29,762 nucleotides of DNA from CAUZJO01 sp963580245 (GCA_963580245.1 CAUZJO010000050.1:1-29762), one strand, 5' to 3'. Counted from the stretch's first letter, positions 16,671-26,405 are shown. Made by a program: numbers and translations. Notes: generated by a model from the sequence alone, not told the origin.

Positions 16671-17282
16671 ATGACGTACTCAAAAAAGACTCAAGGCCCC
16701 TCGGAACAAACAGAGCCAACTCGCAGGAAACGTGTCATCGTTTGGATCTGCATTGCTCTGACAGCCTTCGTTGTTTTGATCGTATTGCACAGCTACGATC
16801 CCCCGGTACGTCCTACATTTTCGCCGACAAGGGCCGATCTGCGTTCGTTGTCGACAGGCCTCGAAGCTTATTTCACCGATCACCAAGCATATCCAGCGTG
16901 GAGCGCCGATCCTGACGAGAATGTATATGGCCCGCTGGTGAAGAATGAGCCCGCATTTAGAGGACAACCAACGTTTATGAGTCAAAGCGGGACGAGACGG
17001 ATACAAATTGTGACTTCGCCCGTTGCTTACATTACGGAATATTTTAGTGACGCTTTTGCGCCACACCCGGAAGCGCCGTTTAGTTATTGGGTGACGGAAA
17101 AGGGGGACGGCTGGATCGCTTGGAGCCCCGGCCCCGACCGTGATTACGACTTAAGCATCCATAACATCGCGAAAGCTTACGATGGTCCTACCACGCGATC
17201 CTCCTCGCTCCTCGTTGAATTAACTTTCGATCCGACGAACGGGATGGAAAGCAGCGGCGACTTTTGTCGTTTTAAACAGTAA
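16671..17282 (+). CDS. Pseudopilin-like membrane-anchored protein, orphan
   Basis: The ATG at 16671 has GAGG ten bases upstream. The 203-residue product has a charged cytoplasmic tail, one membrane segment (about 21-40: VIVWICIALTAFVVLIVL) and then TRADLRSLSTGLEAYFTDHQ with AYPAW, which looks like the helix and first loop of type II secretion/type IV pseudopilins (the usual AR-x-D-x-R-x-L-x-x-x-L-E-x-Y pattern). Later segments VTSPVAYITEYFSDAFAP and WIAWSPGPDRDYDL also recur in such proteins. It lacks a prepilin peptidase site (no G followed by FTLIE). So it may be a derived pseudopilin-like protein rather than a true subunit. It is noticeably AT-richer than its neighbours. Function unknown. 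Confidence 0.7.
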   Translation: MTYSKKTQGPSEQTEPTRRKRVIVWICIALTAFVVLIVLHSYDPPVRPTFSPTRADLRSLSTGLEAYFTDHQAYPAWSADPDENVYGPLVKNEPAFRGQPTFMSQSGTRRIQIVTSPVAYITEYFSDAFAPHPEAPFSYWVTEKGDGWIAWSPGPDRDYDLSIHNIAKAYDGPTTRSSSLLVELTFDPTNGMESSGDFCRFKQ

Positions 17283-17304
17283 CGCATATCTGTCATGATG
17301 GCAC

Positions 17305-19320
17305 ATGCGCGACGACGTGACCATTGCCGTCATCATCCCCGCTCTGAACGAAGAAGCCTCGCTCGGGCGCGTCCTCGAAGCCGTCCCCGAGTGGGTCGAT
17401 GACGTGATCGTCGCCGATAACGGGTCGCATGACGGGACGGTCGAGGTGGCGCGCGGGCATGGGGCGCGGGTGGTCGTTTCGGCGCGGCGCGGATATGGGT
17501 CGGCGTGCCAGGCGGGGATGGCCCAGCTTGGGCGCGCCGACGTGGTGGTCTTTCTCGACGCCGATTTCAGTGACGATCCCAGTCAGATGGGGCGGCTGGT
17601 CGATCCGATCATTGCCGGGGAGGCGGACATCGTGATCGGCTCGCGCACGCTGGGCCGGGCCGAGCCGGGGGCGTTGACGCCGCAGCAGCGTTGGGGCAAC
17701 TGGCTCGCGACGCGGCTGATCGGCCTGTTCTGGGGCGTTTGCTTCACCGACCTGGGGCCGTTCCGCGCCGTCCGCTACCAGACGCTCTGGGAGCTGGCGA
17801 TGTGCGATCCCAACTTCGGCTGGACCGTCGAGATGCAGATCAAGGCGGCCCGCGACCGCCTCCGGGCCATCGAGGCGCCGGTCCCCTACCGCAAACGCAT
17901 CGGCAAATCGAAGATATCGGGCACGGTGCGCGGCGTCGCCCTGGCCGGGTGCAAAATCCTATGGACGATCTTCCGGGCGGCGTTGGCGAATCGCCGCAAG
18001 CACCGCTCCGGTCGGCGGGCGGTCGTCTTCACGAAGTACCCCATCCCGGGCCACTCGAAAACGCGCCTCATCCCCGCGCTGGGACCCGAAGGGGCCGCCC
18101 TGTTGCACCGCGAGATGTCCGAACGCACCGTCGAGTGGCTCCGGTGCTTCGGCCGCGCGCGAGCGTGCGAGGTCGAGGCGCGGATCACCGGCGCCAGCCG
18201 CCGCGATGCCCGGTGCTGGCTCGGCAAGGGCCTGGCGATTCGCCCCCAGGGCGGCGGCGATCTGGGTCGCCGCCTGGCCCGCGCTTTTCAGGAGGCCTTC
18301 GCCGACGGCTGTGCGCGCGTCGTCATCATCGGCGCCGATTGTCCGCGATTGTCTCCGGAAACAGTGGAGAAGGCCTTCGATGCGCTCGATACCTCCGACG
18401 TCGTCATCGGTCCCGCGTTCGACGGCGGCTATTATCTGATCGGTCTGCGTCGCCCCGCGCCGTTTCTGTTCGAAGACATCGAATGGGGTTCGGAAACCGT
18501 CTTCGACGAAACCATGAAGCAAGCTCGGCACCGGGGGTTGGAGGCAACCGTCCTTGAGGAGCTTGATGACCTCGACCGCCCCGAGGACCTGGCCCTATGG
18601 GAGACCGTGACCGGCCGCGAGCCGGTCTACTCGTCCGACCTCACCATCTCCGTCGTCATTCCCACGTTAAACGAGGCCGAGCATATCGAAGCCACGCTGG
18701 CCTCCGCGCGCGAGCAGGGCGTCGTCGAGCGTATCGTCGTCGACGGCGGCAGCCAGGACGACACACGCCGCATCGCCGAACGCCACGGCGCCAAGGTGCT
18801 GCGCGCCGAAGGGGGCCGCGCCCGCCAGATGAACGCCGGGGCCGAAGCGGCGTGGGGCTCGATCCTCCTGTTCCTCCACGCCGACACCCGGTTGCCGCCC
18901 CAATTTCCCCGCCACGTGCGCTGGGTGCTGCTCGGGTCCGGCGTGACCGCGGGCGCATTTGAGTTCGCCATCGACGGCCCTCAGCCGCGCTTCCGTCTGG
19001 TTGAAGCCTTCACCAACTGGCGCGCCCGTCGCCTGCAAATGCCTTACGGAGATCAGGGCGTGTTTGTCCGCACCGAGGTCTTCCGCCGGGCGGGGGGCTA
19101 TCCCGATCAGCCGATCATGGATGATTACGAACTGGTGCGCTGCCTGCGCAAGATGGGCCGCATCGTGATCGCCCCGGCGGCGGCCCGGACCTCCCCGCGA
19201 CGCTGGCTGCGCCTGGGTGTCCTACGAACCACGCTCATCAATCAGGCGGTCCTGATCGGCTACCACCTGGGCCTCACGCCCGAGTGCCTGGCCCGTTGGT
19301 ACCACCGCCGACCAAGGTGA
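17305..19320 (+). CDS. Three-domain fusion: GT2 glycosyltransferase, TIGR04282-like, TIGR04283-like
   Basis: This 671-residue protein joins three usually separate enzymes. Residues 1-230: a GT2 domain of the dolichyl-phosphate-mannose-synthase type (VIIPALNEEASL, VADNGSHDGT, DADFSD at 85-90, FTDLGPFRAVR). Residues 237-432: a DUF2064/TIGR04282 domain (VFTKYPIPGHSKTRL, IIGADCPRLS, GPAFDGGYYLIGL, LDRPEDLALW). Residues 446-671: a second GT2 of TIGR04283 type (VVIPTLNEAEHIEATL, VVDGGSQDDT, GRARQMNAGA, HADTRLP at 525-531, YGDQGVFVRTEVFRRAGGYP). The last two types are associated with arsenosugar biosynthesis gene sets, but no radical-SAM ArsS gene lies in the window. All catalytic Asp motifs appear intact. 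It likely builds a lipid- or arsenic-linked sugar at the membrane face; the exact substrate is unknown. The start ATG 17305 has a weak ribosome binding site. Confidence 0.9.
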   Translation: MRDDVTIAVIIPALNEEASLGRVLEAVPEWVDDVIVADNGSHDGTVEVARGHGARVVVSARRGYGSACQAGMAQLGRADVVVFLDADFSDDPSQMGRLVDPIIAGEADIVIGSRTLGRAEPGALTPQQRWGNWLATRLIGLFWGVCFTDLGPFRAVRYQTLWELAMCDPNFGWTVEMQIKAARDRLRAIEAPVPYRKRIGKSKISGTVRGVALAGCKILWTIFRAALANRRKHRSGRRAVVFTKYPIPGHSKTRLIPALGPEGAALLHREMSERTVEWLRCFGRARACEVEARITGASRRDARCWLGKGLAIRPQGGGDLGRRLARAFQEAFADGCARVVIIGADCPRLSPETVEKAFDALDTSDVVIGPAFDGGYYLIGLRRPAPFLFEDIEWGSETVFDETMKQARHRGLEATVLEELDDLDRPEDLALWETVTGREPVYSSDLTISVVIPTLNEAEHIEATLASAREQGVVERIVVDGGSQDDTRRIAERHGAKVLRAEGGRARQMNAGAEAAWGSILLFLHADTRLPPQFPRHVRWVLLGSGVTAGAFEFAIDGPQPRFRLVEAFTNWRARRLQMPYGDQGVFVRTEVFRRAGGYPDQPIMDDYELVRCLRKMGRIVIAPAAARTSPRRWLRLGVLRTTLINQAVLIGYHLGLTPECLARWYHRRPR

Positions 19321-19374
19321 CCGGGGCCGCGGATCGCGCGCATGGACGCCAATGGTCAATCCATCGCGTCCCCT

Positions 19375-19387
19375 CGCGTGTTACGCG
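19375..19387. terminator. Small GC-rich hairpin between convergent genes
   Basis: CGCGT-GTT-ACGCG forms a tight 5-base-pair stem between the ends of the glycosyltransferase fusion and recJ. A weaker GGACGC / GCGTCC pair lies just to its left. There is no T-run, so its role as a terminator is only suggested by position. Confidence 0.25.
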
Positions 19388-19403
19388 GGCAAGCCTCCCA
19401 CGT

Positions 19404-21161
19404 TCAGTCTAACTTGAAATCGACCAATTCCAGTTCAACGGTCCGCCGGCCGTTCCATTCGTTGACGAACGGCGTCCCGGCCAGGCGCAGTTGCTGGCCG
19501 TGGCCGTTCAGCTCCCCGTGGCGGTCGGCCATGCCCCAGGCCAGCGCGGTCAGGGGCCGGCCGTCGGGGGCGACGAGTTTGAGTTTGAGATGGCGCTCTT
19601 TGAGGACCCGCGGCGGTTCGATCAGGGTGTAGCCTTCGAGGGCGACGATGGGTTTGGGATTGTCCTGGCCGTGGGGGGCCAGAGCGGCGAGTGCTCCGAT
19701 GCCCGCCTCGGTGAGGTCCGACGGCTCGGCCGGCGCGTCGATCATGACCAGCGGCCGAAGCGTCGCTTCATCCAGCACGTCATCGGCATGCGCGTTGATC
19801 GCCGCGCGGAACGCGTCGATGCGGTCGGGATCGAGCGACATGCCCGCCGCCATCGCATGGCCCCCGTATTGTTCCAGGTAGTCGTCGCAACGCAGCAGAG
19901 CCTCGTGCAGATCGAATCCGGCGATCGATCGGCCCGACCCTTTCGCCTTGCCCTCGCTCACGCCCAAGACGATCGTCGGACGATAAAAGAGCCCCAGAAT
20001 GCGCGCGGCGACGATCCCGAGCACGCCGTGGTGCCATTCATCCTGGGCCACGACGATCACCTTGCCGGCCCCCTGCTCCTCGATGAGTGCCAGGGCCTCA
20101 TCCAGGATCTGTTTTTCGATCTCGCGGCGGCGGGTGTTGAGGCCGTCGAGCTTGGAGGCCAGGTCGCGCGCGTGGCTCTCATCGTCGCTCAACAGCAGCT
20201 CGACGCCGTGAAGCGCATGCTCGGTGCGGCCCGCGGCGTTGAGGCGGGGACCGAGCACGAAACCGATCGAGCCGGCATCGACCTTGCGCGGCTGATACTC
20301 GGCCACGGCCAGCAGTTGGCGCAATCCCGGCCGCTCGGTCGCGCGTAACATGCCCAGGCCATGCGCAACCAGCGAGCGGTTTTCGTCGCGCAACGGTACG
20401 ACGTCGGCCACCGTTCCCAGCGTCACCAAGTCGATCAGCGACGTGAGAAACGCGCGGGCGGCCGCCGGATCGGGATGACAGCGCTTGAGCACGCCGTGCG
20501 CCAGCTTGAAGGCCACCCCCGTGCCGGCCAGGCCCTTAAAGGGGTAGTCGCAGCCCGGCTGTTTGGGATTGATGAGGGCGACCGCGTCGGGCAACTCGGG
20601 CCCCGGCTCGTGATGATCGGTGATGATCAGATCGACGCCCAGTCCACGCGCGTGCTCGGCTTCGGCCACCGCGCGGATGCCGCAATCAACGCTGATGATC
20701 AACCGCGCGCCTTCGGCCGCCAGAAGATCGATCGCCGTGGTGTTGATCCCGTAGCCCTCGGTGAGCCGGTTAGGGATATAGTAATCGACCGCCGCGGCCC
20801 CCAGCTCGCGAAGCGTCAACATCAGGATCGCCGTTCCGGTGATCCCATCGACGTCATAATCACCGTAAACCTGGATCGCCTCCCCATCCCCAAGCGCGCG
20901 GGCAACCCGCTCGACCGCCGCTTCCATGCCCTTGAGCCCGAACGGGTCGTGAAGCTGGCTCAATCGCGGCTGGAGGAACCGGCGGGCCTGCTCCGGATCG
21001 TCAAACCCCCGCGCGGTCAGAATGCGCGCGACCAGCGGCGGCAGACCCACTTCCTTCTCGATGCGCCGTTGGGCCGCGGGGTCGGCCGTCCGAAACTCCC
21101 AGCGGGTGGCGGGTCGGTTGATGGTCAACTCAGGTCTTCGCGAAACGGATTGGATCGGCAA
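19404..21161 (-). CDS. recJ: Single-stranded-DNA-specific exonuclease RecJ
   Basis: The 585-residue protein shows the DHH-family motifs: DYDVDG (101-106), SVDCG (157-161), TDHHEP (181-186), and the DHHA1 region with GPRLNAAGR and later GGHAMAAGMSL. A C-terminal OB-like domain closes it (LKLKLVAPDGRPLTALAW). It degrades single-stranded DNA 5' to 3' in recombination and repair, using divalent metal ions bound by the Asp/His motifs. The start appears to be TTG at 21161, with AGGAC about 8 bases upstream; a TTG at 21128 nearer the conserved RWEFR block is the alternative. It is convergent with the glycosyltransferase fusion. Confidence 0.95.
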   Translation of the reverse strand: MPIQSVSRRPELTINRPATRWEFRTADPAAQRRIEKEVGLPPLVARILTARGFDDPEQARRFLQPRLSQLHDPFGLKGMEAAVERVARALGDGEAIQVYGDYDVDGITGTAILMLTLRELGAAAVDYYIPNRLTEGYGINTTAIDLLAAEGARLIISVDCGIRAVAEAEHARGLGVDLIITDHHEPGPELPDAVALINPKQPGCDYPFKGLAGTGVAFKLAHGVLKRCHPDPAAARAFLTSLIDLVTLGTVADVVPLRDENRSLVAHGLGMLRATERPGLRQLLAVAEYQPRKVDAGSIGFVLGPRLNAAGRTEHALHGVELLLSDDESHARDLASKLDGLNTRRREIEKQILDEALALIEEQGAGKVIVVAQDEWHHGVLGIVAARILGLFYRPTIVLGVSEGKAKGSGRSIAGFDLHEALLRCDDYLEQYGGHAMAAGMSLDPDRIDAFRAAINAHADDVLDEATLRPLVMIDAPAEPSDLTEAGIGALAALAPHGQDNPKPIVALEGYTLIEPPRVLKERHLKLKLVAPDGRPLTALAWGMADRHGELNGHGQQLRLAGTPFVNEWNGRRTVELELVDFKLD

Positions 21162-21377
21162 GGGGACGGGTCCTATCGGGGGAGTGTGCGGGTGGAATCA
21201 GGGGGCAAGATCCATCCACCCATTGAACGCCGCGACCGGTTGATTATCAGGTCACGGGGGGGTGGACTTCAACGGAGAAAGTGAGCGACCCCCATCTTAT
21301 TGGGTTGACCCACTCTGGTTTTAAACATGATGATATCTTGTTCAAGTAAGGGATGACGAAGGAAGGAGTTTATTATC

Positions 21378-23746
21378 ATGTTTATTGATCTTCGGGTTTC
21401 CCCCCACGGCCCAGCGTTGCGCCATGCGCCAAAAGCCGATGCAATGGCGCGGCGACTCGCCGGCGTCGCCCCTCAAGCCGCGGGCCGATCGGCGAGGCGG
21501 ATGGTTGGGATCTTTGCGCTCATCAGAAATTGTTTGCTCATCTTATGCGCGTGGGCCACCTCGGTCCACGGGCAGGTCATTGTGCTTGAAGATGATTTCA
21601 CCGAACCGGCGGGGGAAATGCCCTTTGACTCAAATGGCCGGGGGGGGCTATTCCGACCGGGGGGAATTGGACGAACTACGAGATGGACGACCGTTTACCC
21701 AACCGCTACGACGGGGCCACTCACCTGGAGATGCCGCGGGCCGGCGACTGGAACCAGTATATCGATTCAAGTCTGCTCTTCATCGATATGAGCGATAACT
21801 TCGCCTACGCCTTCGTTTGCATATTCACCATGCCCGAGGCGGGGGGAACTCAGTCGTTGGGTTTCGCCAACCATCCGAGCTGGCAGGCGTCAACCCGACA
21901 GCGAGTGTTCAAGCTCACCGATGGGCGCATCATTTATTCCAATCGGACGTTCCAAACCGATGAGGACCTGGACACGGGTCAGCAATACGTCTCGGGCGTG
22001 CCGCAGGGATTGATGATCGTCGTCTCGATCGGGGGCGCCATAAACCTGTACTACAAAAATGGCGGCGACAAGGACATCGACAGCGATGCGTGGGTCGAAA
22101 TCACGCCGCCCGTCGACCCTGACGGTCTCCTGGAGTTTCTATATTTACCGGATGTATCGGCCATCATTGGGGTCAATAACGTTGGCTCGGGCGGTGGGAC
22201 GTTCCTGCTTGATTACATCGCCCTGATCAAAAACCCACCCAGGTTCTTCGAACCCACACCGACTCCCTCGCCCACCCCCACCCCGACGCCCACGCCGCTG
22301 CCCGGCGGGACGGTCGTGTTTGAGGAGGACTTCGAGGGCGACGCGCAGGATCCGGTCAATCCCGACTCATGGGACGTCACGGTCTTTGATTCGCCGCCGC
22401 CCGTGCTCGACGGCGAGGGCAACCTACGGATGGAATCAACCGTGAGCCTGTGGAATGGTCCTCGCATTGAATCGAAGTTTCGATTTACGCCGACCGGGCG
22501 TGAGATTTGGGTGGTCGACTTCAAGATCGACCGCGCCCCCTTGGGTATCAGCATCGTCTGGATCGCGCTGGAGGCGAATGGTTTCGAATTCCTGCGCGAC
22601 CGGTCCTTCATGCTCCATCCGACGAGACGTCTGAAGTTGTATACGCATTATGAAGGTGAAGGGCAATCGACGTCGGGGCATGGCGTGTTCACGGATTTCT
22701 TCCACCCGGGCAACTCGCCGTTTACGCTGCGCATGGTTCTCAAGACGGGCGGGACGTTGGAGTATTATGGCGACAAGGGAAACGGGTTTGTCCAGTTCCA
22801 CCCCACGCTGAGGGATTCGGATGGCTTTACACCGACTCAAGCCGATCTGGACTTGCTGAACCATTATGAGTTTGCGCCCTGGCTGAGCTATTCACTCAAC
22901 GTCAACCCCGATGGGTGCTGTGGGTCCGACGTGGTGTGGATCGATCGGATTACCGTAACACGCATTGATTTGGATGATCCGCCGCCGCTGGAACCCACGC
23001 CGACCCCCCAGCCGCTGATCGTCATCCTCGAGGACGATTTCACCAATCCCGCCGGACCGATGCCCAAACCCGACGAGGCGCCGGCGCCGATCCCCACCGG
23101 CGGCAACTGGCGGTCCAACCCCGATCCTCAAGCGCCCCACAATATCTTCGATGGCAACACGCATCTGCTTATGCCAAGGATTGACAATCTGAGCCAGTAC
23201 ATCGATACGGGGCCGCGGTCAGTCATTTTGGAGAGGGAGCGCACTTACGCGCTCGTCTTCATCTTCACCATGCCCGAGACCGGCGGCGGTCAGGTGCTGG
23301 GCATGCCTTCCGATGCGGGGTGGTCGGAGAATTTATACCATCGCGTGTTCAAACTCGTGGACGGAAAAATATATTACGATCAAGAAAGTTTCGACCTTGG
23401 ATCGGGGATCGAAACCGGCGGAACCTACGTCCCGGGCGTTCCTCAAGGGTTGATGGTCAGCGCTCACATCTGCGACTTCGGGAACTTCGGCGCCGGCCAT
23501 AGTCGGCTCTGGTATCAGAACGGCGGGGACAAGGATATCTTCTCTCCCCAATGGGTTGAACTGACGCCGCCGGACCTGACCGGCGTTCTGCTGTTCCTTT
23601 ACGCGGAGAGGGGATTGAACGTCGGGGTCGCCAACATCGGTCAGGCCGGGGGCACGTTCAAACTCGACTATGTCGCCCTGTTCCAGGTTCCGACACCCCC
23701 CATCAAGAACCGAGTCGAACCCTCCGATTGGATCCTCTACGAGTAA
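21378..23746 (+). CDS. Secreted repeat protein with Thr-Pro linkers, broken by a frameshift at a G8 run
   Basis: AAGGAG (21363-21368, spacing 9) fixes the ATG at 21378. The N-terminus has a long basic leader and a signal segment (IRNCLLILCAWATSVHGQ). The frame then breaks at eight G (21640-21647); one more G would join the halves into about 788 residues, giving the run RGGAIPTGGNW. The mature protein has an A-B-A' layout. A starts VIVLEDDFTEPAGEMP, A' starts VILEDDFTNPAGPMP, and both contain MPE-x-GG-x-Q-x-LG, RVFKL-x-DG, GVPQGLM, Y-x-NGGDKDI and a closing LDY-x-AL. B starts VVFEEDFEGDAQDP and differs in sequence. Linkers are TPTPSPTPTPTPTPLPG and EPTPTPQP. The folds look like LamG/concanavalin-type beta-sandwiches (inference). 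No membrane anchor is seen. Function unknown; surface or matrix binding is plausible. Confidence 0.75.
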
Positions 23747-23819
23747 TTGGGGTTTCTACGAGGCGCAATCCACCTCGATCGATCCTCTTTGCGTCCGCCA
23801 CCGTCGGTAGCGACGTCGT

Positions 23820-25034
23820 TCATTCCTGACTGACCGGCCGCACGTGCGCCTGCCAGGCGAAGAGCAAGCCGATTAAAACAATCGGGACGTACTGGACCAG
23901 ATGGGTCATCAGGGCGAAGGCCAGCGCGAGGGACTCGTCGCCGGTCACGCCCAGGGCCAGCAGGCTGAAGATGGCGCCGGCCTCATACAGCCCCCAATAA
24001 CCGGGCGCGGCGGGCGGAAGGATAAAGATCCCGATCAGCGTCACGATCGCCAGCGATTGCAGCAGGCTCATCGGCAAGCCGAAACCCATCGCCACCGTCA
24101 GGTTCGACAACCCCACCAGCATCCAGATGACGATCGAGTGCAGGACGACGCGCGCGAGAACGGCTGGACGCTGCAGAGCGTGGAACCCGCGCTCGAACTG
24201 GTTCAACACGCCGATCAGCTTGCCCTTGAGCCCGTCCGACGTGAGCGGTTGACGGCGGATGATATGGATGATGAGCCGTTGCGTCCACGGCAACAGGAAG
24301 ACCACGACGCCGACGATCAGAACCACGCTGCCCAACATCACCCCCGTCGCCAGCTTGTTCAGCAACTCCACGTTCAGTTCGATCCCACCCCACTGGCGCC
24401 TGATACCCGCATCGAGCGGCGGGGTCAACGCCAGCGAGATGGCCAGCAACGCAAGCAGCGTGATGCCGTCGAAAATCCGCTCGGCCACGACCGTCGCCAG
24501 CGCCGTCGGCATCCCCGTCTTGCGCTCCCTGCCGACCACGTACGCCCGCACGAACTCGCCCACCCGGCCCGGCAGGATGCTGTTGAACGCAAAGCAAATC
24601 ATGAGCGGCCGGAAGACCTGGTAGCCCTTCAAATCATGGTGCGGCTGAAACAGCAACCCCCAACGGACCGCCCGCAGATACATGCTGGTGTAAAACGTCG
24701 CCAACGCCGGGAGGAGCCAGAGGAGCCGGAATGCCCTCAAGGACTCGCCAAACTCGCTCCAATTGACGCTTCGCGTCGAAAACAAGATCGCGTAAACCGA
24801 AATGAAACATCCCACGCCAAGCATCAGGCCTTTGTGGTGGCGTTTGGCGAAGGCCAAGTAGAGCGTGACCACCAACGGGATGAACCAGACCATCCGCTTG
24901 AGGTCGAGCAGGGGTAACACCCACCCTTCATAAAACCCGCCCCCACTCGCGCCCAGACCGCGCATGTTGACGACCATCAAGGCGACCGTCAGCAGCGCGC
25001 AGATCGCTAGCAGGATGCCTTTGCGAGGGTTCAT
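23820..25034 (-). CDS. Lysylphosphatidylglycerol synthase TM-region/flippase-like membrane protein (PF03706 type)
   Basis: The start ATG 25034 overlaps the larC stop (ATGA), giving 404 residues. A longer open frame to 25556 only reads through larC in another frame and is rejected. The protein has about nine to ten membrane segments and family motifs: YLRAVRWGLLF, FAFNSILPGRVGEFVRAYVV, ALATVVAERIFDGITLL, LPPAAPGYWGLYEAGAIFSL. Members include the membrane half of MprF and AglD-like proteins, thought to move or handle lipid-linked molecules. No soluble synthase domain is attached, so a flippase-like role is more likely than lysyl transfer. The overlap with larC suggests co-translation, though the two have no obvious biochemical link. 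Confidence 0.87.
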   Translation of the reverse strand: MNPRKGILLAICALLTVALMVVNMRGLGASGGGFYEGWVLPLLDLKRMVWFIPLVVTLYLAFAKRHHKGLMLGVGCFISVYAILFSTRSVNWSEFGESLRAFRLLWLLPALATFYTSMYLRAVRWGLLFQPHHDLKGYQVFRPLMICFAFNSILPGRVGEFVRAYVVGRERKTGMPTALATVVAERIFDGITLLALLAISLALTPPLDAGIRRQWGGIELNVELLNKLATGVMLGSVVLIVGVVVFLLPWTQRLIIHIIRRQPLTSDGLKGKLIGVLNQFERGFHALQRPAVLARVVLHSIVIWMLVGLSNLTVAMGFGLPMSLLQSLAIVTLIGIFILPPAAPGYWGLYEAGAIFSLLALGVTGDESLALAFALMTHLVQYVPIVLIGLLFAWQAHVRPVSQE

Positions 25035-26287
25035 GGGGTGTCGGAGGTGATTTGGATCAGGTGCGGATACTGTCGCTGGACGGCGAACTGGACCGCGGCG
25101 GTGACCTCGCTCAGCGGCAAACCGTGACGCTCGGCCAGTGCGCGACAGGCCTCGAATTCGGGATGCGCCTTCAGGACCTGGTCGTCCCACAACCCGAGCT
25201 TGACCTTCGCCGGGCCCAGCGGCGTTTCGACTTCTTCGATCCGGCGGTCCAGGCGCCAGCGCTCGGTCGGCGTGCGGCGAAGGCCGAAGGTGGTTGTCTC
25301 GCGTAGGATCAACTCGGCGATTCGACCCTCGTTCGCCGGCTCGCAAAGGACGCGCAGGCTCAATCCGGGCCGGTTCTTCTTCATGTGCGCGGGGTAGAAA
25401 TGCGCATCGAGGGCGCCCGCATTCAGCAAGCACTCGATCAGATAACCCGATACCTCGGGCGACATGTCGTCGATCTCGGTCTCGAGCACGATCACCCGCT
25501 CGCGCGGCACCGGCAGTTCGGGGCCCTCCGCTCCGACGGCCGCCGGGGCGTCGCAAAGCATTGCCCGCAGATAATTAGGCGCCCGTTCGAGCTCGCGTGT
25601 CCCACCGCCATAGCCGACCCTGCGCACCGCGAGCGGAGGCGGGGCACCGAGCTTGAGCAACGCCGGCGATTCCTCGATTAGGGTCTGCAAGATCGCCGCG
25701 CCGGTCGGGGTGGTCATCTCGAATGGGAACTCACCCGCCACGAAGGGCAACCCCTTGAGCAACTCGACGGTGGCCGGCGCGGGCACCGGCATCCGCCCGT
25801 GGCGGCATTCCACCATCCCGGAACCGACGACGACCGGCGAGGTCGAAAAGCTCCGCGCGCCGAGCAACTCGATCCCCACCATCGCCCCCGCCACGTCCAG
25901 GATCGCGTCCTTGGCCCCGACCTCGTGGAAATGGATTTTCTCGGGCGTCGAGTTGTGGACGTGCGCCTCGGCCTCGGCCAGCAGCCGGTAAGCCCGCCGG
26001 GCGCGGCGGCTGACGGTCTCGCCGAACTCGGCCGCGTCGAGGATTTCATTGACGTGACGCAAGTGGCGGTGTGCCTTGGGCTCCTCCTTGACCTCGACGT
26101 GAACCTTGGTCCCCCTAATGCCCTGACGCATCAGCGACTCGGCCCGCAACGTGAACGGCCCGATCGACAACCGCCGCAGAGGCTCCTCGATCGCTTCGAG
26201 CGCGATGCCCAAATCGACCAGCGCGCCCAGCGTCATGTCGCCGCTGATGCCGCAAAAACAGTCAAAATGTAGATGCGTGGGAGGCAT
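25031..26287 (-). CDS. larC: Nickel-pincer cofactor biosynthesis protein LarC (DUF111)
   Basis: The 418-residue protein has the family N-terminus HFDCFCGISGDMTLGALVDLG and downstream blocks HFHEVGAKDAILDVAGAM, SPVVVGSGMVECRHGRMPVP, PTGAAILQTL, VLETEIDDMSPEVSGYLIE and HMKKNRPG. LarC is the nickel insertase that uses CTP to form the nickel-pincer cofactor used by lactate racemase LarA and relatives. It is full length. The partner genes larB and larE and any LarA-type enzyme are not in the window, so it is an orphan here. The ATG at 26287 has no clear ribosome binding site; TATGAC lies 8 bases upstream and may be a -10 element of a short-leader transcript. Confidence 0.92.
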   Translation of the reverse strand: MPPTHLHFDCFCGISGDMTLGALVDLGIALEAIEEPLRRLSIGPFTLRAESLMRQGIRGTKVHVEVKEEPKAHRHLRHVNEILDAAEFGETVSRRARRAYRLLAEAEAHVHNSTPEKIHFHEVGAKDAILDVAGAMVGIELLGARSFSTSPVVVGSGMVECRHGRMPVPAPATVELLKGLPFVAGEFPFEMTTPTGAAILQTLIEESPALLKLGAPPPLAVRRVGYGGGTRELERAPNYLRAMLCDAPAAVGAEGPELPVPRERVIVLETEIDDMSPEVSGYLIECLLNAGALDAHFYPAHMKKNRPGLSLRVLCEPANEGRIAELILRETTTFGLRRTPTERWRLDRRIEEVETPLGPAKVKLGLWDDQVLKAHPEFEACRALAERHGLPLSEVTAAVQFAVQRQYPHLIQITSDTP

Positions 26288-26405
26288 CGAAACTCGTCAT
26301 ATCGAAGTCCGGGCCGCGGGTAAGGACCGCCGCGGGTGCTGCCTCAGTGTAGGTTGCGCCGCCGGGCATTGCAAAAGGTATCAGGGCCGCGGCGCCCCGA
26401 GGACC

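Noticed and set aside
20361..21284. 307-codon plus-strand ORF over recJ
   Set aside because: Antisense shadow; the minus strand carries all RecJ catalytic motifs.
25035..25556. N-terminal extension of the flippase-like protein
   Set aside because: The extension is another frame of larC, Arg-rich and without motifs; the ATGA start at 25034 gives the normal family N-terminus.
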